NCBI GenBank assembly: GCA_050084985.1
Contig: JBITNC010000001.1
Coordinates: forward strand, 70,556,001-70,620,000
Length of the DNA: 64,000 nt
Direction of reading: 5' to 3'
DNA from: Nageia nagi
Taxonomy: Eukaryota; Pinophyta
The stretch's first letter is position 1. Every line of letters starts with the position of its first letter. Positions 45,661 through 55,849 of the stretch are shown here, piece after piece. The notes under the pieces are model-generated. The model made no database searches and was not told the origin of the DNA. It was given only the letters and a program-made list of their open reading frames with translations. A program made the position numbers and the translations under genes.

Positions 45661-46024
45661 ATACATATACATACAAGGTTTATACATATATACATATATG
45701 GTTTATGAATATATTTATATAGTTTATGTATATACATATAGGTTTAACTTAATGCTAGAGTTGATGCCAAATTTGATGCTAAAGATGATTCCAAGTATCT
45801 ATAAATAATGCTAAGTGCCTTTAGGGATGACTTCAAGTGTCTCTAAGGCTAATTCCAAGTATCTCTAGGTTTTATGCCAAGTGTCTCTAGGGTTCATATT
45901 AAGAGTGTCTCCATTATTGACATGTATTTTAGCATCATCTATGGTGTCAGGATACCAACTAAAAATGAAAAAAAATACACTACATTTTAACACATGCATT
46001 GATGTTATTTTTTTTGTAGTAGTG
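45661..46024. repeat. Right subterminal region of the CACTA-like element
   Basis: Holds GGTTTATACATATA repeats (45657-45745), also seen near the left end at 18310-18340. There are also about five copies of a CCAAGT.TCTCTAGG-type unit (45789-45915) and GATGCCAAA/GATGCTAAA motifs resembling the subterminal repeats of the 1.1 kb relative. The terminal inverted repeat is 46008-46024. Confidence 0.7.
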
Positions 46025-46121
46025 TGCATTTACACACTCCCTTTTCAAACTTGGTTGCACATGATGAGATTCCTAAAAATTGAAAATTAAGTACATTAGA
46101 AATAATACATCCATAATAGAT
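46025..46121 (+). repeat. 226-bp tandem array, last copy
   Basis: TGCATTTACACACTCCC, then TTGGTTGCACATGATGAG (anchor 46063), AAGTACATTAGAAA and CATCCATAATAGATAT match the unit in order. The match ends near 46121. Confidence 0.9.
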
Positions 46122-46129
46122 ATCTAGGG

Positions 46130-46560
46130 TGGCTATTTCAAAGAAAAAGGAACTTAATGAAATGCATTTCCTCTTTAGATGCATCATCTCCTTAACCTCT
46201 TCCTCTTCACCTCCTTCATCTCTTTCATGTACACCTCCTTCATGTATTACATTTGAATCATCTTTTACATATTCATCTCCTCCTTCTAAAAGATGTTACA
46301 TGTCCATGGCTAGTTTCCTATTATATTCTATTATTTATTTTTCTCTATTTACTTCATTTTCATACTTATCAATTTCTAATCTAATGTATTCCTTCACTAC
46401 CTCAAATATATTTACAAACTTTTCCACTTTATATTTTCTCAAATCCCTATTTACAATCTAGATTGATGAGAATTATATTGTGTTTTAAACATCTTTAGTA
46501 TGTCCTTTTCCTTCAAATATTTCTCTCTTGAATATTTTTTGAATGGATTTTCCTTTAGAA
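46130..46560 (-). pseudogene. Unassigned coding-like fragment, minus strand
   Basis: One minus-strand frame reads about 105 codons with two stops. It goes from VEKFVNIFEVVKEYIRLEID (about 46432 downward), through YENEVNREK, stop, IIEYNRKLAMDM, then EGGDEYVKDDSNVIHEGGVH and the acidic EEEEVKEMM, to KCISLSSFFFEIATLDI (about 46130). It is helical and charged, then acidic. The first part weakly recalls the C-terminal helix of trihelix proteins, but I cannot assign it. Confidence 0.35.
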
Positions 46561-46579
46561 ATTTTGAAATATTTGGTAA

Positions 46580-47075
46580 GTGAAGGTTCTTGTTAACTTA
46601 CCTCCTATGGAGATTCAATCTATATTTCTCCCAAAATCCCCCCCCCCCCCCCCCCCCAAGATGACCACAACCAATAATAGTACAATAATTTTCCCCCAAG
46701 ATGACCAACTTATGAGCATACCAATCTCCATCCATATCGAGATATTTAAAATGTTGATCAGCCTATAAAAGCTAAATGAGATAAAACCTTAATATGTTAT
46801 TCATATAATAAATTTTTATGAACAAAAAACATTATATAAATAACAACCATTGCAATTTGAAGGCCACCACCATGAGCTAGGTCATGGATAGTAGCAAATG
46901 AAGGTTTCCTTCTACATATGTATGAATAAGACAAATATTATATCAATAATATATATTATATTAAATTAAAACACTATAAAGAAAGTTTTGATGTACCTTT
47001 TAAGAGGTTATAAGTTACCTCTTCACCCAAAGTACTCTAAGAATGGATGGGAGAGAAGCTCAAACCACTAAATAA
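46580..47075. other. Noncoding stretch with a 20-base C tract
   Basis: A run of 20 C (46638-46657) is followed by CAAGATGACCA and, 45 bases later, a second CCCCCAAGATGACCA. The remainder is AT-rich and unassigned. Confidence 0.6.
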
Positions 47076-47079
47076 TCAT

Positions 47080-48280
47080 AATATTTGCATATAGAATACA
47101 TGTATACAAAATTTGAATTATTATAATAAGGCAAAAGAATTTTAGAAATATGTATAATGGAAATATAATTTCATGAAATAAAATTATTGGAATATACACT
47201 CTTAAACTCTTTTATCGAATGAAACACCTGATACCTAACTATAATAACATAACCTTTGTATGTGTTCTACTTGCATGTAGAAAATACATATGCAAAATAT
47301 GGAAGAAAACATGAGACCCAAGAATTATTTGAAAACATGCATGATGCAAGTAATAAAATATAATATACTAAAATTATTAAAATAATACTCTTAAAATATT
47401 TGGTCTAATGAATCACTTGGGATGTAACTATAACAACATAATCTTGATATGTGTTCTATTTCTATGTAGAATACATGTATACAAAACTTGGATTATACAT
47501 GTTCAAGGCACATGAATTGTTTGAAAATATGCATGATACAAATAAAAATTTATAGAATGAAATGATTATGATATATTCACTTAAAATATTTTACCTAATG
47601 AAGCACTTGGTATCCAACTATATTAGTATAACCTTTTTATGTGTTCTAGAATTTGCATGCAATAAATGGAAGAAAACACAAGGCACAATAATATTTTTGA
47701 AAAAATACATGATGCAAATACAACGTATGGAATAAAATAATTAAGATATATAAACTTAAAATAATTTATCTAATAAAGAACTTGGGACCCAACTATAACA
47801 ACATAATCTTTGTATGTGTTCTTCTTGCATGCAAAATACAAGTATACAAAATGTGGAAAAATACATCAAATCTAAGAATTATGTGAGAAGATGCATGATT
47901 AAAATAAAATTTTAAGGAATAAAGTGATTACAATAATACCCTTAAACTCTTTTATATAATGAAGAACTTGGGATACAATTGTAACAACATAGCCATTGTA
48001 TATGTTCTTCTTACATGCATAATATAAGTATGTAACATGTGGAACAATACATGAGGCCCAAGAATTGTTTGACAAGATCCATGATACAAATACAATTTCA
48101 TGGAATAAAATGATTAGAATATATGTACTTTAACCCTTTTATCTAATGAATAACTTGGGGCCCAACTATTACAACATAATCTTCATAAGTGTTCTATTTG
48201 CATGCAGAATACATATATGCAAAATATAGAAGAACATATGAGGCCCAAGAATTATTGAACAAGGTGAATGATGTAAAAAG
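47080..48280 (+). repeat. Tandem array of ~187-bp units derived from PPR coding sequence
   Basis: Six copies of the block C(C/A)AACTATAACAACATAA start at 47234, 47423, 47613, 47788, 47974 and 48161 (spacings 189, 190, 175, 186, 187), with a partial unit before. Each unit, read in its best frame, goes KLF.LMKHLGPN, NNITFVCVLLACM, then YAKCG-type, then EAQELFDKMHDANTISWNKM. It thus joins the end of one PPR module to the next and is about 62 codons long. Frames are broken by stops and small indels. It has spread as a DNA repeat, apparently after the gene was lost. Confidence 0.85.
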
Positions 48281-48985
48281 ACTTGTTAAGGGAGAATACA
48301 TGTTACTTATCTCTAATTTTTATACTACAATATATTTGCAAGGTAAACATATATGAACAATAACTAAGTTGATAATATTTTTAGGTTTATTTTTCATGAT
48401 TCTTCTACTTATATTTTTGGATTACCTTTGTTGTTTCCTAATGGTTTAAATTTTATAGTATTGATTTTTTTATTCTATTTATGTGATACAACTAATTGAA
48501 CTATTATCAAGAATGGAAATATACTGAAATAGAAAAAGTGAAAGTGATTAATAAAGAAGAACTTTACAAAAAATGTATTTATAAAGCTTTTGAGCATGAA
48601 AAGGAAAATAAGGAGCATAGTGGAGATTCTAAAAGTAGAGTATAAGGTCTAGATAAAAAGATCAATTAAGTGAAACAAAAAATGGCATCACCTTCAAAGG
48701 AGCTTAAGGTAAAAACAATTTCTTGTATAATAATGAGCTTTCCTCTTCATTATCTTCTTATTTATTTAGTTGTTAGGGATACAAGGATGAAAAAGAAAGG
48801 GTAGCTATATAAAATAAGGTTTTCATTTAGGAAAAGGAATATTTTGAAGCTTATTTAGTCTCACCTAAATCATAAGCTAAAATCCTTGCATATGAGGTGG
48901 AGAAACTAGTTATTAAGGTATGGTATTAGATATTTCCTTGTTCAATGCTTGAAAGTTGAAATATTGTAGTTATATACATTTCACT
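48281..48985 (+). other. Insertion or spacer with exon-like segments inside the PPR array
   Basis: Sequence unrelated to PPR separates two PPR-array units. Two coding-like pieces are seen. One is about 48530-48708: KVKVINKEELYKKCIYKAFE, then HEKENKEHSG and KMASPSKELK, ending AAG|GTAAAA like a splice donor. The other is about 48778-48917: YKDEKERVAI then KEYFEAYLVSP and AKILAYEVEKLVIK, ending AAG|GTATGG. Stops are at Q codons. I do not recognise the protein. It may be a captured gene piece or a host exon pair. Confidence 0.4.
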
Positions 48986-49860
48986 AATTCTTTATCTCAA
49001 AAATTAAATTATAAAAATGAGGTACAAGAATTGTTTGACAAGATGCATGATGCAAATACAATTTCATGGACTAGAATGATTAGGAGATATGCACATAAAC
49101 TCTTTGATCTAATGAAGCACATGGGACCCAATTGTAATAACATAACATTTGTATGTATTCTACTTGCGTGCAAATTACATGTATGCAAAATGAGGGAGAA
49201 TATATGAGGCCCAATAATTGTTTAAAAATATGCATGATGAAAAAAAATAATTTATAAGACTAAGAAGGTAAACAAATTCTTTAACAATATGTATGATGTA
49301 TAACATAATTTTATGTAATGTAATGTAATTATTGAGTGATATGCATAAAATAAATATATATTGAAACATGTAAATTATCTAACAAAATATTTATTCAAAT
49401 TGTAATCTCATGGAATGCAATGATCACAATATATGCACAAAATGGATTTTCTAATAAGGTCATAAAGACCTTTAGTCAAATACAAATGTTAGGAGAATCC
49501 AAACTCTACAACATTTGCCAACATTATTACAATATATGCCACCATAGGAGCTGTAGAAGAAGGTAAGGAAATCTATCAAAGAGTAGTTGAAAATGGCTTT
49601 TCATCTAATATTATTATTGAGAGTACCCTCGTAGACATGTATGCAAAATGTATAAGAATAAAAAAGGCCCAAAAATTATTTAACAAGATGCTTGATATAG
49701 ATACAAATTCATGGACTAAGTTTTCATTGAATGATGTTATTATGAGTACCTTGGTAGACATGTATGCAAAATGTACAAGAATACAAAAGACCAAAAAATA
49801 ATTTGACAAGATGCATGATGAAAAGATAATCTTATGGATTGTAATGAATGTAAATACAAA
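48986..49860 (+). pseudogene. PPR protein pseudogene, segment 3
   Basis: It starts with one more array-type unit (48990-49205: QELFDKMHDANTISWTRMIR, then HKLFDLMKHMGPNCNN and ITFVCILLACKLH). Near 49390-49550 comes SWNAMITIYAQNGFSNKV, then, after a frameshift, FANIITIYATIGAVEEGKEI (about 49512-49570). VENGFSSNIIIESTLVDMYA and KCIRIKKAQKLFNKM follow (about 49587-49690). A second STLVDMYAKCTRIQKTKK (about 49747-49795) repeats the last module. It is the best preserved PLS-type PPR sequence here and most likely belongs to the same locus as the array. A duplicated module and stops make it a pseudogene. Confidence 0.85.
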
Positions 49861-50585
49861 TTAAATAGGTTTTCACCACTTACTTTTACAAATTGAGTAA
49901 ATATGTTATAGAAATATTATTCTCAACTTGTTCTCCTTAGCTCTTGTAGTGCTAGGGTTTTGGGGTTTTCTTGAAATGATCTCCTCTTTGGCTGTATCAT
50001 GCTTGAAATAAGTGGATACATCAAGGATCATGGTGACCTTTATTTTTAAATGTAGTTTTTTCTCATTCACAAAGATAATATGACCAAATATGTTAGTGAA
50101 AACTCCTAAATAGCTTTATGAATGTTCTGCTAAAAAAAATGTTTTTCACATTCATCAAGATAATATGATTGATTAACTTTGCATATGTTTTTGGTTAGAA
50201 TCATGAATGTTGCACCAAGATTTTTCATGTTTGCACATTCATAAAGCTAATATCATATTAGCTTCATGAATACTCCTGAATATCTTCATGAATGTTGCAT
50301 GAAGTTTTTTTTAATTTATGTTTGCACATTCATGAAGCTAATATGGTTAAATAGCTTTGTGAATGTTTTTGAATAACTTCATGAATGTGGTTGAATGAAA
50401 AATTAAAAATTATTATTTTGTAGGAATGATTTTACAAATTTTTGCATAATAGCTTTATGAATGTGTTCCAATAATTATCAAAAAATAGATTGAACCCACC
50501 ATAATCACTGATAAATATGTTAAGATGTCAAATATCAATAAAAATGTTAGATTGTAAAGGAGCAATTAATCCCTAGTTAAATGAC
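49861..50585. other. Unassigned stretch with short TTCATGAATG repeats
   Basis: GCACATTCATGAAGCTAATA and AGCTTCATGAATGTT variants recur about every 60-80 bases at 50100-50470, in both orientations. No coding frame. Confidence 0.5.
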
Positions 50586-50589
50586 ACCT

Positions 50590-50618
50590 CTATATATACA
50601 TATACATACATACATACA

Positions 50619-50654
<36 letters not shown>

Positions 50655-50659
50655 TGTGT

Positions 50660-50703
<44 letters not shown>
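50590..50703. repeat. Compound microsatellite (ATAC)n-(AT)n-(GT)n
   Basis: About twelve CATA units, then TATATATAT, then about 24 GT units, uninterrupted except for one GTGG. The alternating purine-pyrimidine run could adopt Z-DNA. The open frame on the minus strand here is a product of the repeat. Confidence 0.95.
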
Positions 50704-50706
<3 letters not shown>

Positions 50707-51490
50707 ACCAAACCTCACAAACACTATGAAAAGATAACTTAAAAACCTATATAAGAAAGGCATAAGATGTACTATGCTTTTCAAATAAATTAATATAAAA
50801 GTCTTTTTACTTCAAACAAATCACTATTAAGATATAAATTTGAATTCATAGCTATTTACCCTGCTAAATTACAATAAACAAATGTTAATAGGTACACATG
50901 GTCTCTACACGAGAAATCTAGAAAGTAGAAAGTGCTTGTATTCTTTTTAGAAAATGATGACTCTTCCACTGCAAGCCTCAACATGTGATGTTCTCTATCT
51001 TCTACCAATTCTAGTTAGCCATTTTTGAGATGATTATAAACTTTACAGTTGGCATCTTTGTCTTATCATATCTCTCTTTAATCTCAATTCTACTTGAAAA
51101 TGAAAGAACAAAGATACATTCAATTAAACATAAGGTGTACCCATATAACTTGATCAATAAGGCACCTAAAACTAATAGAACCTGTGAACTACCTATTCTT
51201 GATAGGTGATCGTTTCCATGAGATCAATAACATTTTCCAATAATTGCAACCAAGAAAACCCAATGCTTTTCCAAAATCTAATAGAATCCAAACTTACATT
51301 GGTGAAATTTAGGGTGAGGGTGATCAGTCTCCTAGCTAGATAACACCATTATAAAATAATATTATTATATCTACCTACAACTATCTTGTAGCATAGAGAG
51401 AGCTTATTGTGAAATAATATAATAATATTCTTATATTCATCTAGAATATGAAGTTGCACAAGCATTATGGATGTTTATGATGTAAAAAAA
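50704..51490. other. Unassigned sequence downstream of the MES pseudogene
   Basis: AT-rich, no terminal repeats and no coding pattern on either strand. It may hold the 3' untranslated and downstream region of the minus-strand methylesterase relic. Confidence 0.4.
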
Positions 51491-51495
51491 AAACC

Positions 51496-52428
51496 TTAGT
51501 AGTAGATGGTTACAATTTCTTGCAAGATCCTAGCCAATAGACCTAGATTATAAAAGAAGGGGCTATGATTGAAGTCTTCAATTTCATAGACCATATCTGG
51601 AGGATTTTCTTCTACCATATTTCATTGTAACTTTTCTAGAATGGTTTTGTCATCCTTTGCCACAATGTATACTCTTTTCACTCTTCCATATCTATCACCT
51701 AAAAACTCCACCTTTCCTTTAATAAGGGGGAACTCCCTTAGGAGCATCTCTGCCAGTACTATATGCTGCATTACTTTTATCCTAGTTCTCATCATATCCT
51801 TCTATTATATTTCTTGTATGTATATTAATCAAAGAAGAAAAAACTCACCTTAGGTGGGCCTTTTTGGTACAAGATTTTTCATTGGAAATTATTGCCAAAC
51901 TTCAAGGTTATCAATGGATTACCATTAAATTGAGTGTCTAGCCATGTCCTAATTCTAGATCTGACCTCATTTACTAGCTCACTAGCTGATGCCCCACTAA
52001 ATGGCATAAATGTTATGATGAATATAGCTATAGTTATTCTTGGGATAGTGTTCCATCATCAAACCCAAACTTACTCCCCCCATGCTATTTCCAACCAATA
52101 TTACCTACACATAAACCCCATAAAATAAGTATTCCATAGAAAACTCTCTATACATAGAATTTTATATGGTGTAATTCCTTCCTAATTTTTTGTTCATGGG
52201 AAGAGACTCAAATAAAAAAATAAGGGGTTGATTCATGTCAACCCAACTTTGAATCTAGTGGGCACTCTCTAGACTAATTTTAGAGGCTGATAGATTGATA
52301 GTAGAAATGGTGTGGTTGATATTTTGGAGTAAGGGGAGAAGATTATACCAACACCATGCCCCATGGCATGCACCATGAACTAGCATGAAATGAGCACTTC
52401 TCTCAATCATGGGACTCTTTATCTCCAT
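51496..52428 (-). pseudogene. Methylesterase (MES/SABP2-like alpha/beta hydrolase), three-exon pseudogene
   Basis: The family hydrolyses methyl esters of plant hormones such as salicylate, jasmonate and auxin. Exon 1 (52428 down to about 52190) starts MEIKSPMIERSAHFMLVHG, followed by ACHGAWCWYNLLPLLQ, the family N-terminus. Exon 2 (about 52107-51848) starts VILVGNSMGGVSLGLMMEHY with the G-x-S-x-G nucleophile and ends before AAG|GTGAGT, a good donor. Exon 3 (51765-51496) has LAEMLLREFPLIKGKVEF, then GRVKRVYIVAKDDKTILEKL (catalytic D) and DFNHSPFFYN (catalytic H), and ends in TAA. Defects: a TAG in exon 1 (52256-52254), a one-base insertion and a TGA in exon 2, a TGA (CGA>TGA) in exon 3, and an eroded first donor. 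The catalytic triad and intron acceptors remain. Confidence 0.88.
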
Positions 52429-52473
52429 CTTTGACTTGAGAGAAGGGATATTTATTGATGGTTGTACATTCAA

Positions 52474-53230
52474 TTATACAATGGGGAAGTAATCTTGACT
52501 ATTTTGGGAGCTATGAAGCCTTGACAATGTACGTTGTCCACTTTTGAAAAGTTTTGAAAGGACACATTAAATAATAAATAAATGGTGGGATATGCATATA
52601 TATATTATATTAATTTAATATAATAAGTTTTTATAAGAGTATTCAAACTAATAATTCTTCAAAAGAATTAAGAATCAAAAGTCAAAATCTAGAGAGGAAA
52701 AGAAATCATTGAAAGTGAAAGAAGTGGTAGAAGCATATTATTCTATATGAGAGTTTTCTAAAGTTAATGTTTCTTATTATTTCAAAAAATAATCATTCAC
52801 CTTTCTTAATTTGAATGGAAATTTTGATTTTTCCTTAGCCAATTAGTAATTTAAGTTCATCTAACTATGACTTCCAATGATTGAAAAATTAGAAGCCACT
52901 CAATGATGGATAAGCTCAAGAAGAAGTAGGGCATGATCATGTAAAGTGCCAAGTTGGTGAGATGGACCAATGATAAGGAATTGAATGATGGTGTTGTTAG
53001 GATTTATACTTATACCTATGGGGTTGTTCAATAGAAAATTTTCTCACTATGTTGAGATTTTGATGATTCACACTTCCATGGCCACCTATTAGCTTAGACC
53101 AAAATATGGATAAGCATGTAAAAAAGCTATAGTAACCTTCTTATAAATAGCAAAGTATAATGAAAAGTAGTAGCAAAAATATATTATATCATTATGTGTT
53201 CTCAAAATAAGAAAATGAATTCCAATTCTA
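52474..53230. other. Region upstream of the MES relic
   Basis: Would contain the promoter of the minus-strand gene. I see no clear TATA box at a fitting distance and no other coding pattern. Confidence 0.35.
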
Positions 53231-53236
53231 AACAAG

Positions 53237-53730
53237 TATGTTATGAATTGTTACACCAAAAGGTCAACCTATTAATGAATCCACACACCCATAATATTAA
53301 CATTCCACCATGCTCTGCATTCAACAACCTCAATGGCTTTCACTCATGGTGGCTCTCACTTATGGTGGCTCTCACTCATTGTGGCTCTCACTCTAATCTT
53401 TGCTAGGTAGCCTTTTCCATTGTAGTCATTGAGGATGTTGAATGTGAAGGATGGTGGGATGTTAAGATCCTGAGTATGCAAATTCACTAATAGGTCATCC
53501 TTTTAGTGTAATAGTTCATAACATTTGGTATAAAAAAGGCCATATGTCCAAATTTTGAATCCCTAGAAAGGGCTACCATGTAAAGAGCTACTTAACAAAG
53601 ACTAAAATGAGAGCCACCATGAGTGAGAGTCATCAAGGACATTGAATGAGGAGCATCGTGAAATGTTAAGATCCTAGGTGTGCTAGATTCACTAACAAGT
53701 TAATCTTTTGGTTTAACAATTCATAACAAA
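53237..53730. repeat. Three copies of a ~100-bp repeat, one inverted, around an 18-bp tandem repeat
   Basis: Copies at 53427-53530 and 53630-53730 are direct (offset 204), sharing ATGTTAAGATCCT, ATTCACTAA and CATAACA. The copy at about 53237-53335 is the reverse complement of the same sequence. Between them TGGCTCTCACTCATGG-type units of 18 bases repeat three times (53350-53393). GAGAGCCACCATGAGTGAGAG (53609-53629) is their inverted partner. The unit is unrecognised. Confidence 0.75.
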
Positions 53731-55830
53731 GTATAAGGCTTAAAAAAAGAGGAAGAACTGTATGTTAGTGGATCACCTAGGTTAATTTATTTTTAAGAGA
53801 ACTAGGAGGGAGTGAAAGACTAGAAGAAGACTAACTCCACTTCTAAGCATCTTGAGTAATACGATAGAATCAAAATAGATTAATATTATTTTCAAGATCT
53901 TAACACAGTTTTCATAAGGGATTAATAATATCTAAGTGTTTAAGGTAATTTTTTAATGCTAACTTTTGAGAGAGGACACTCCAAGTGAAAAAATGTATGT
54001 TTGGGTTCTAGATAAGTAGGCCAAGTTATTTAGAATCTTCAAGGCCAAATATATTTAGGAGATATGATTCCACATTTTTTAGTTATTTTGTGTATCATAG
54101 TCAAATAAAAGGAAAATTGAGAGTATCATACCCTAGTTTTATAGTTGAGTAGCAACATATCATATTTCTATTTCCAATCCTTCCATTAAGATTTTTAGGA
54201 GAAAAGTCTAATTTTATGGAGCATACTAGCTTAAAAATATTCATTATGGGAGTTAATTAATAGCTATGTTAGGATCCCATATTCTACTATTTACTTATTA
54301 ATAATAGTATATTTATTTTATTATATCAATCTATAATTTGAACCACCATTTTTTAGTACTCAAAATTTTTGTAAATGAACCATTAGCCCTTACATTAATT
54401 TGAGTTAGGGTTAGGGAAGTATAACATGCAAATATGTGTAGGATGGGATAGGATTATATCTTTATAAAATCATTGCATTGAAGTTATAAGGAAGAACCCC
54501 CCTTGAAGAAGCCTACAATTCTTATTATTATTTAAATAAATTTATTTTTCACCAATCCCAGTATTGTTATCTTACTATTATGCTTTGTTTAATTGAAACT
54601 TTATAGTTATTTTACATTGTTATTTCAAATTAGAACTTTTTAGTTCTTAATAAGCTATTTCAAAGCAAGCAATATTTGAAATGCCTAAACAAATATTTAT
54701 AATTATGTATATGCCATGATCATCTAACTTTTGAACATGTATATAAGGAGTCTATGCATAAAGAATCTCCTAAAGAAATTAATGGATAAACTATTCTTAA
54801 TATCATCCACTTTTTATGTAACTAGAGTTTGATATATTTCCTAGGTATTTTAGATACTATAGTTAATAAAGGATCCAAGTATTTGAATAAGAATAAGTGC
54901 CTTAGGCAAGAAAAGAAAATCTAAATCTCTCCAAAAATTTTCACCCATAAGGAGATCCTCCAAAAATATAAGTGTTGAACTAAAAGTTTATATGATTATG
55001 AACCTTTAAGAGCTTTGATAATCCACTTTGAGTTGAGTGTAAGATTCTTTCCATGGTAATCCAAGAGATCAATACCTCTTGAGAGCTTAGGAATATAACA
55101 TAAATCATACACCACTCTATGGAAACCTCTTTCTTGAGCAGTAAATATGGGAAGAGGCAAGGATGTTAAAGGGTATTAAAAAATTTCTAGTATAAGATTT
55201 TTTTAGATAGTAACATCCTTTTAAACTCATTGGTTTGTAGGACCTATTAATGTTTTTATAGAATTAAATATTTATCGATTAATTATTTAAATAATTTTTA
55301 TCATATAAAAAATATATTGAACAAGATTCAGATATAAATATAATTATATTTATATCATTAATAAATTGGCTTAGTACATTAATTATAAGAACCTCTACAT
55401 TCCATAGACATACATGACATCCCATCCAATATTTCTTAGAGGTAATTTGCCTCTTGTAAATAATTATAGCTTTCTTGTTTATATAGTTGGAGGTAATCAC
55501 ACATACCTACAATTATATCATGGTGTTTCCCAATTTCACCCATTATTCACTTAATGTATCAACTTTGTGCATTGGATTCTACCACTATCACATTTAATAT
55601 CTTGAATTCACCCTATAGTTGATATCATTCCTCCAATAATGATCTCAATTCTTTATACATTGCTTCTAAATACTCTTTACTTTGGCTCCAATCTTCCCTC
55701 TCCATAATTACCATATAAATTTAGCATAATAGCTCTTATTATAGATCCTAAATAATGCAATAGTATAATTAATTAGGGGAATTAATACATGCACTATTTG
55801 GTCTATTAGCTATTGACATAAAGCAAGAAT
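53731..55830. other. Unassigned AT-rich sequence
   Basis: No domain, terminal repeat or tandem repeat recognised. A minus-strand run at 55279-55500 is AT-rich and shows no protein-like conservation. Confidence 0.35.
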
Positions 55831-55849
55831 ATGACAATAGATGATTAAG

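Larger units (their letters stand above)
18144..46024. mobile_element. CACTA-like element carrying a PPR fragment, enlarged to 27.9 kb by nested insertions
   Basis: The left end CACTACTACCAAATGG (18144) is the inverted match of the right end TTTTTTTTGTAGTAGTG (ending 46024). The same end motif occurs in the 1.1 kb element at 8692-9808. The flanks TAC (18141-18143) and TGC (46025-46027) fit a 3-bp duplication with one change. Deleting the whole segment plus one flank copy joins the 226-bp array with exactly 226 bases between anchors 17953 and 46063. Removing nested element C leaves about 1.5 kb: 18144-18426 plus 44789-46024. That remainder holds a PPR gene fragment and no transposase. Confidence 0.85.

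Noticed and set aside
18144-46024. A giant autonomous CACTA transposon of 27.9 kb.
   Set aside because: Almost all of the length is three nested LTR elements with their own boundaries; what remains is about 1.5 kb with no transposase.
50590-50784. A 64-codon minus-strand frame.
   Set aside because: Its translation (HTHTHT and MYVCMYVC runs) is produced by the microsatellite.
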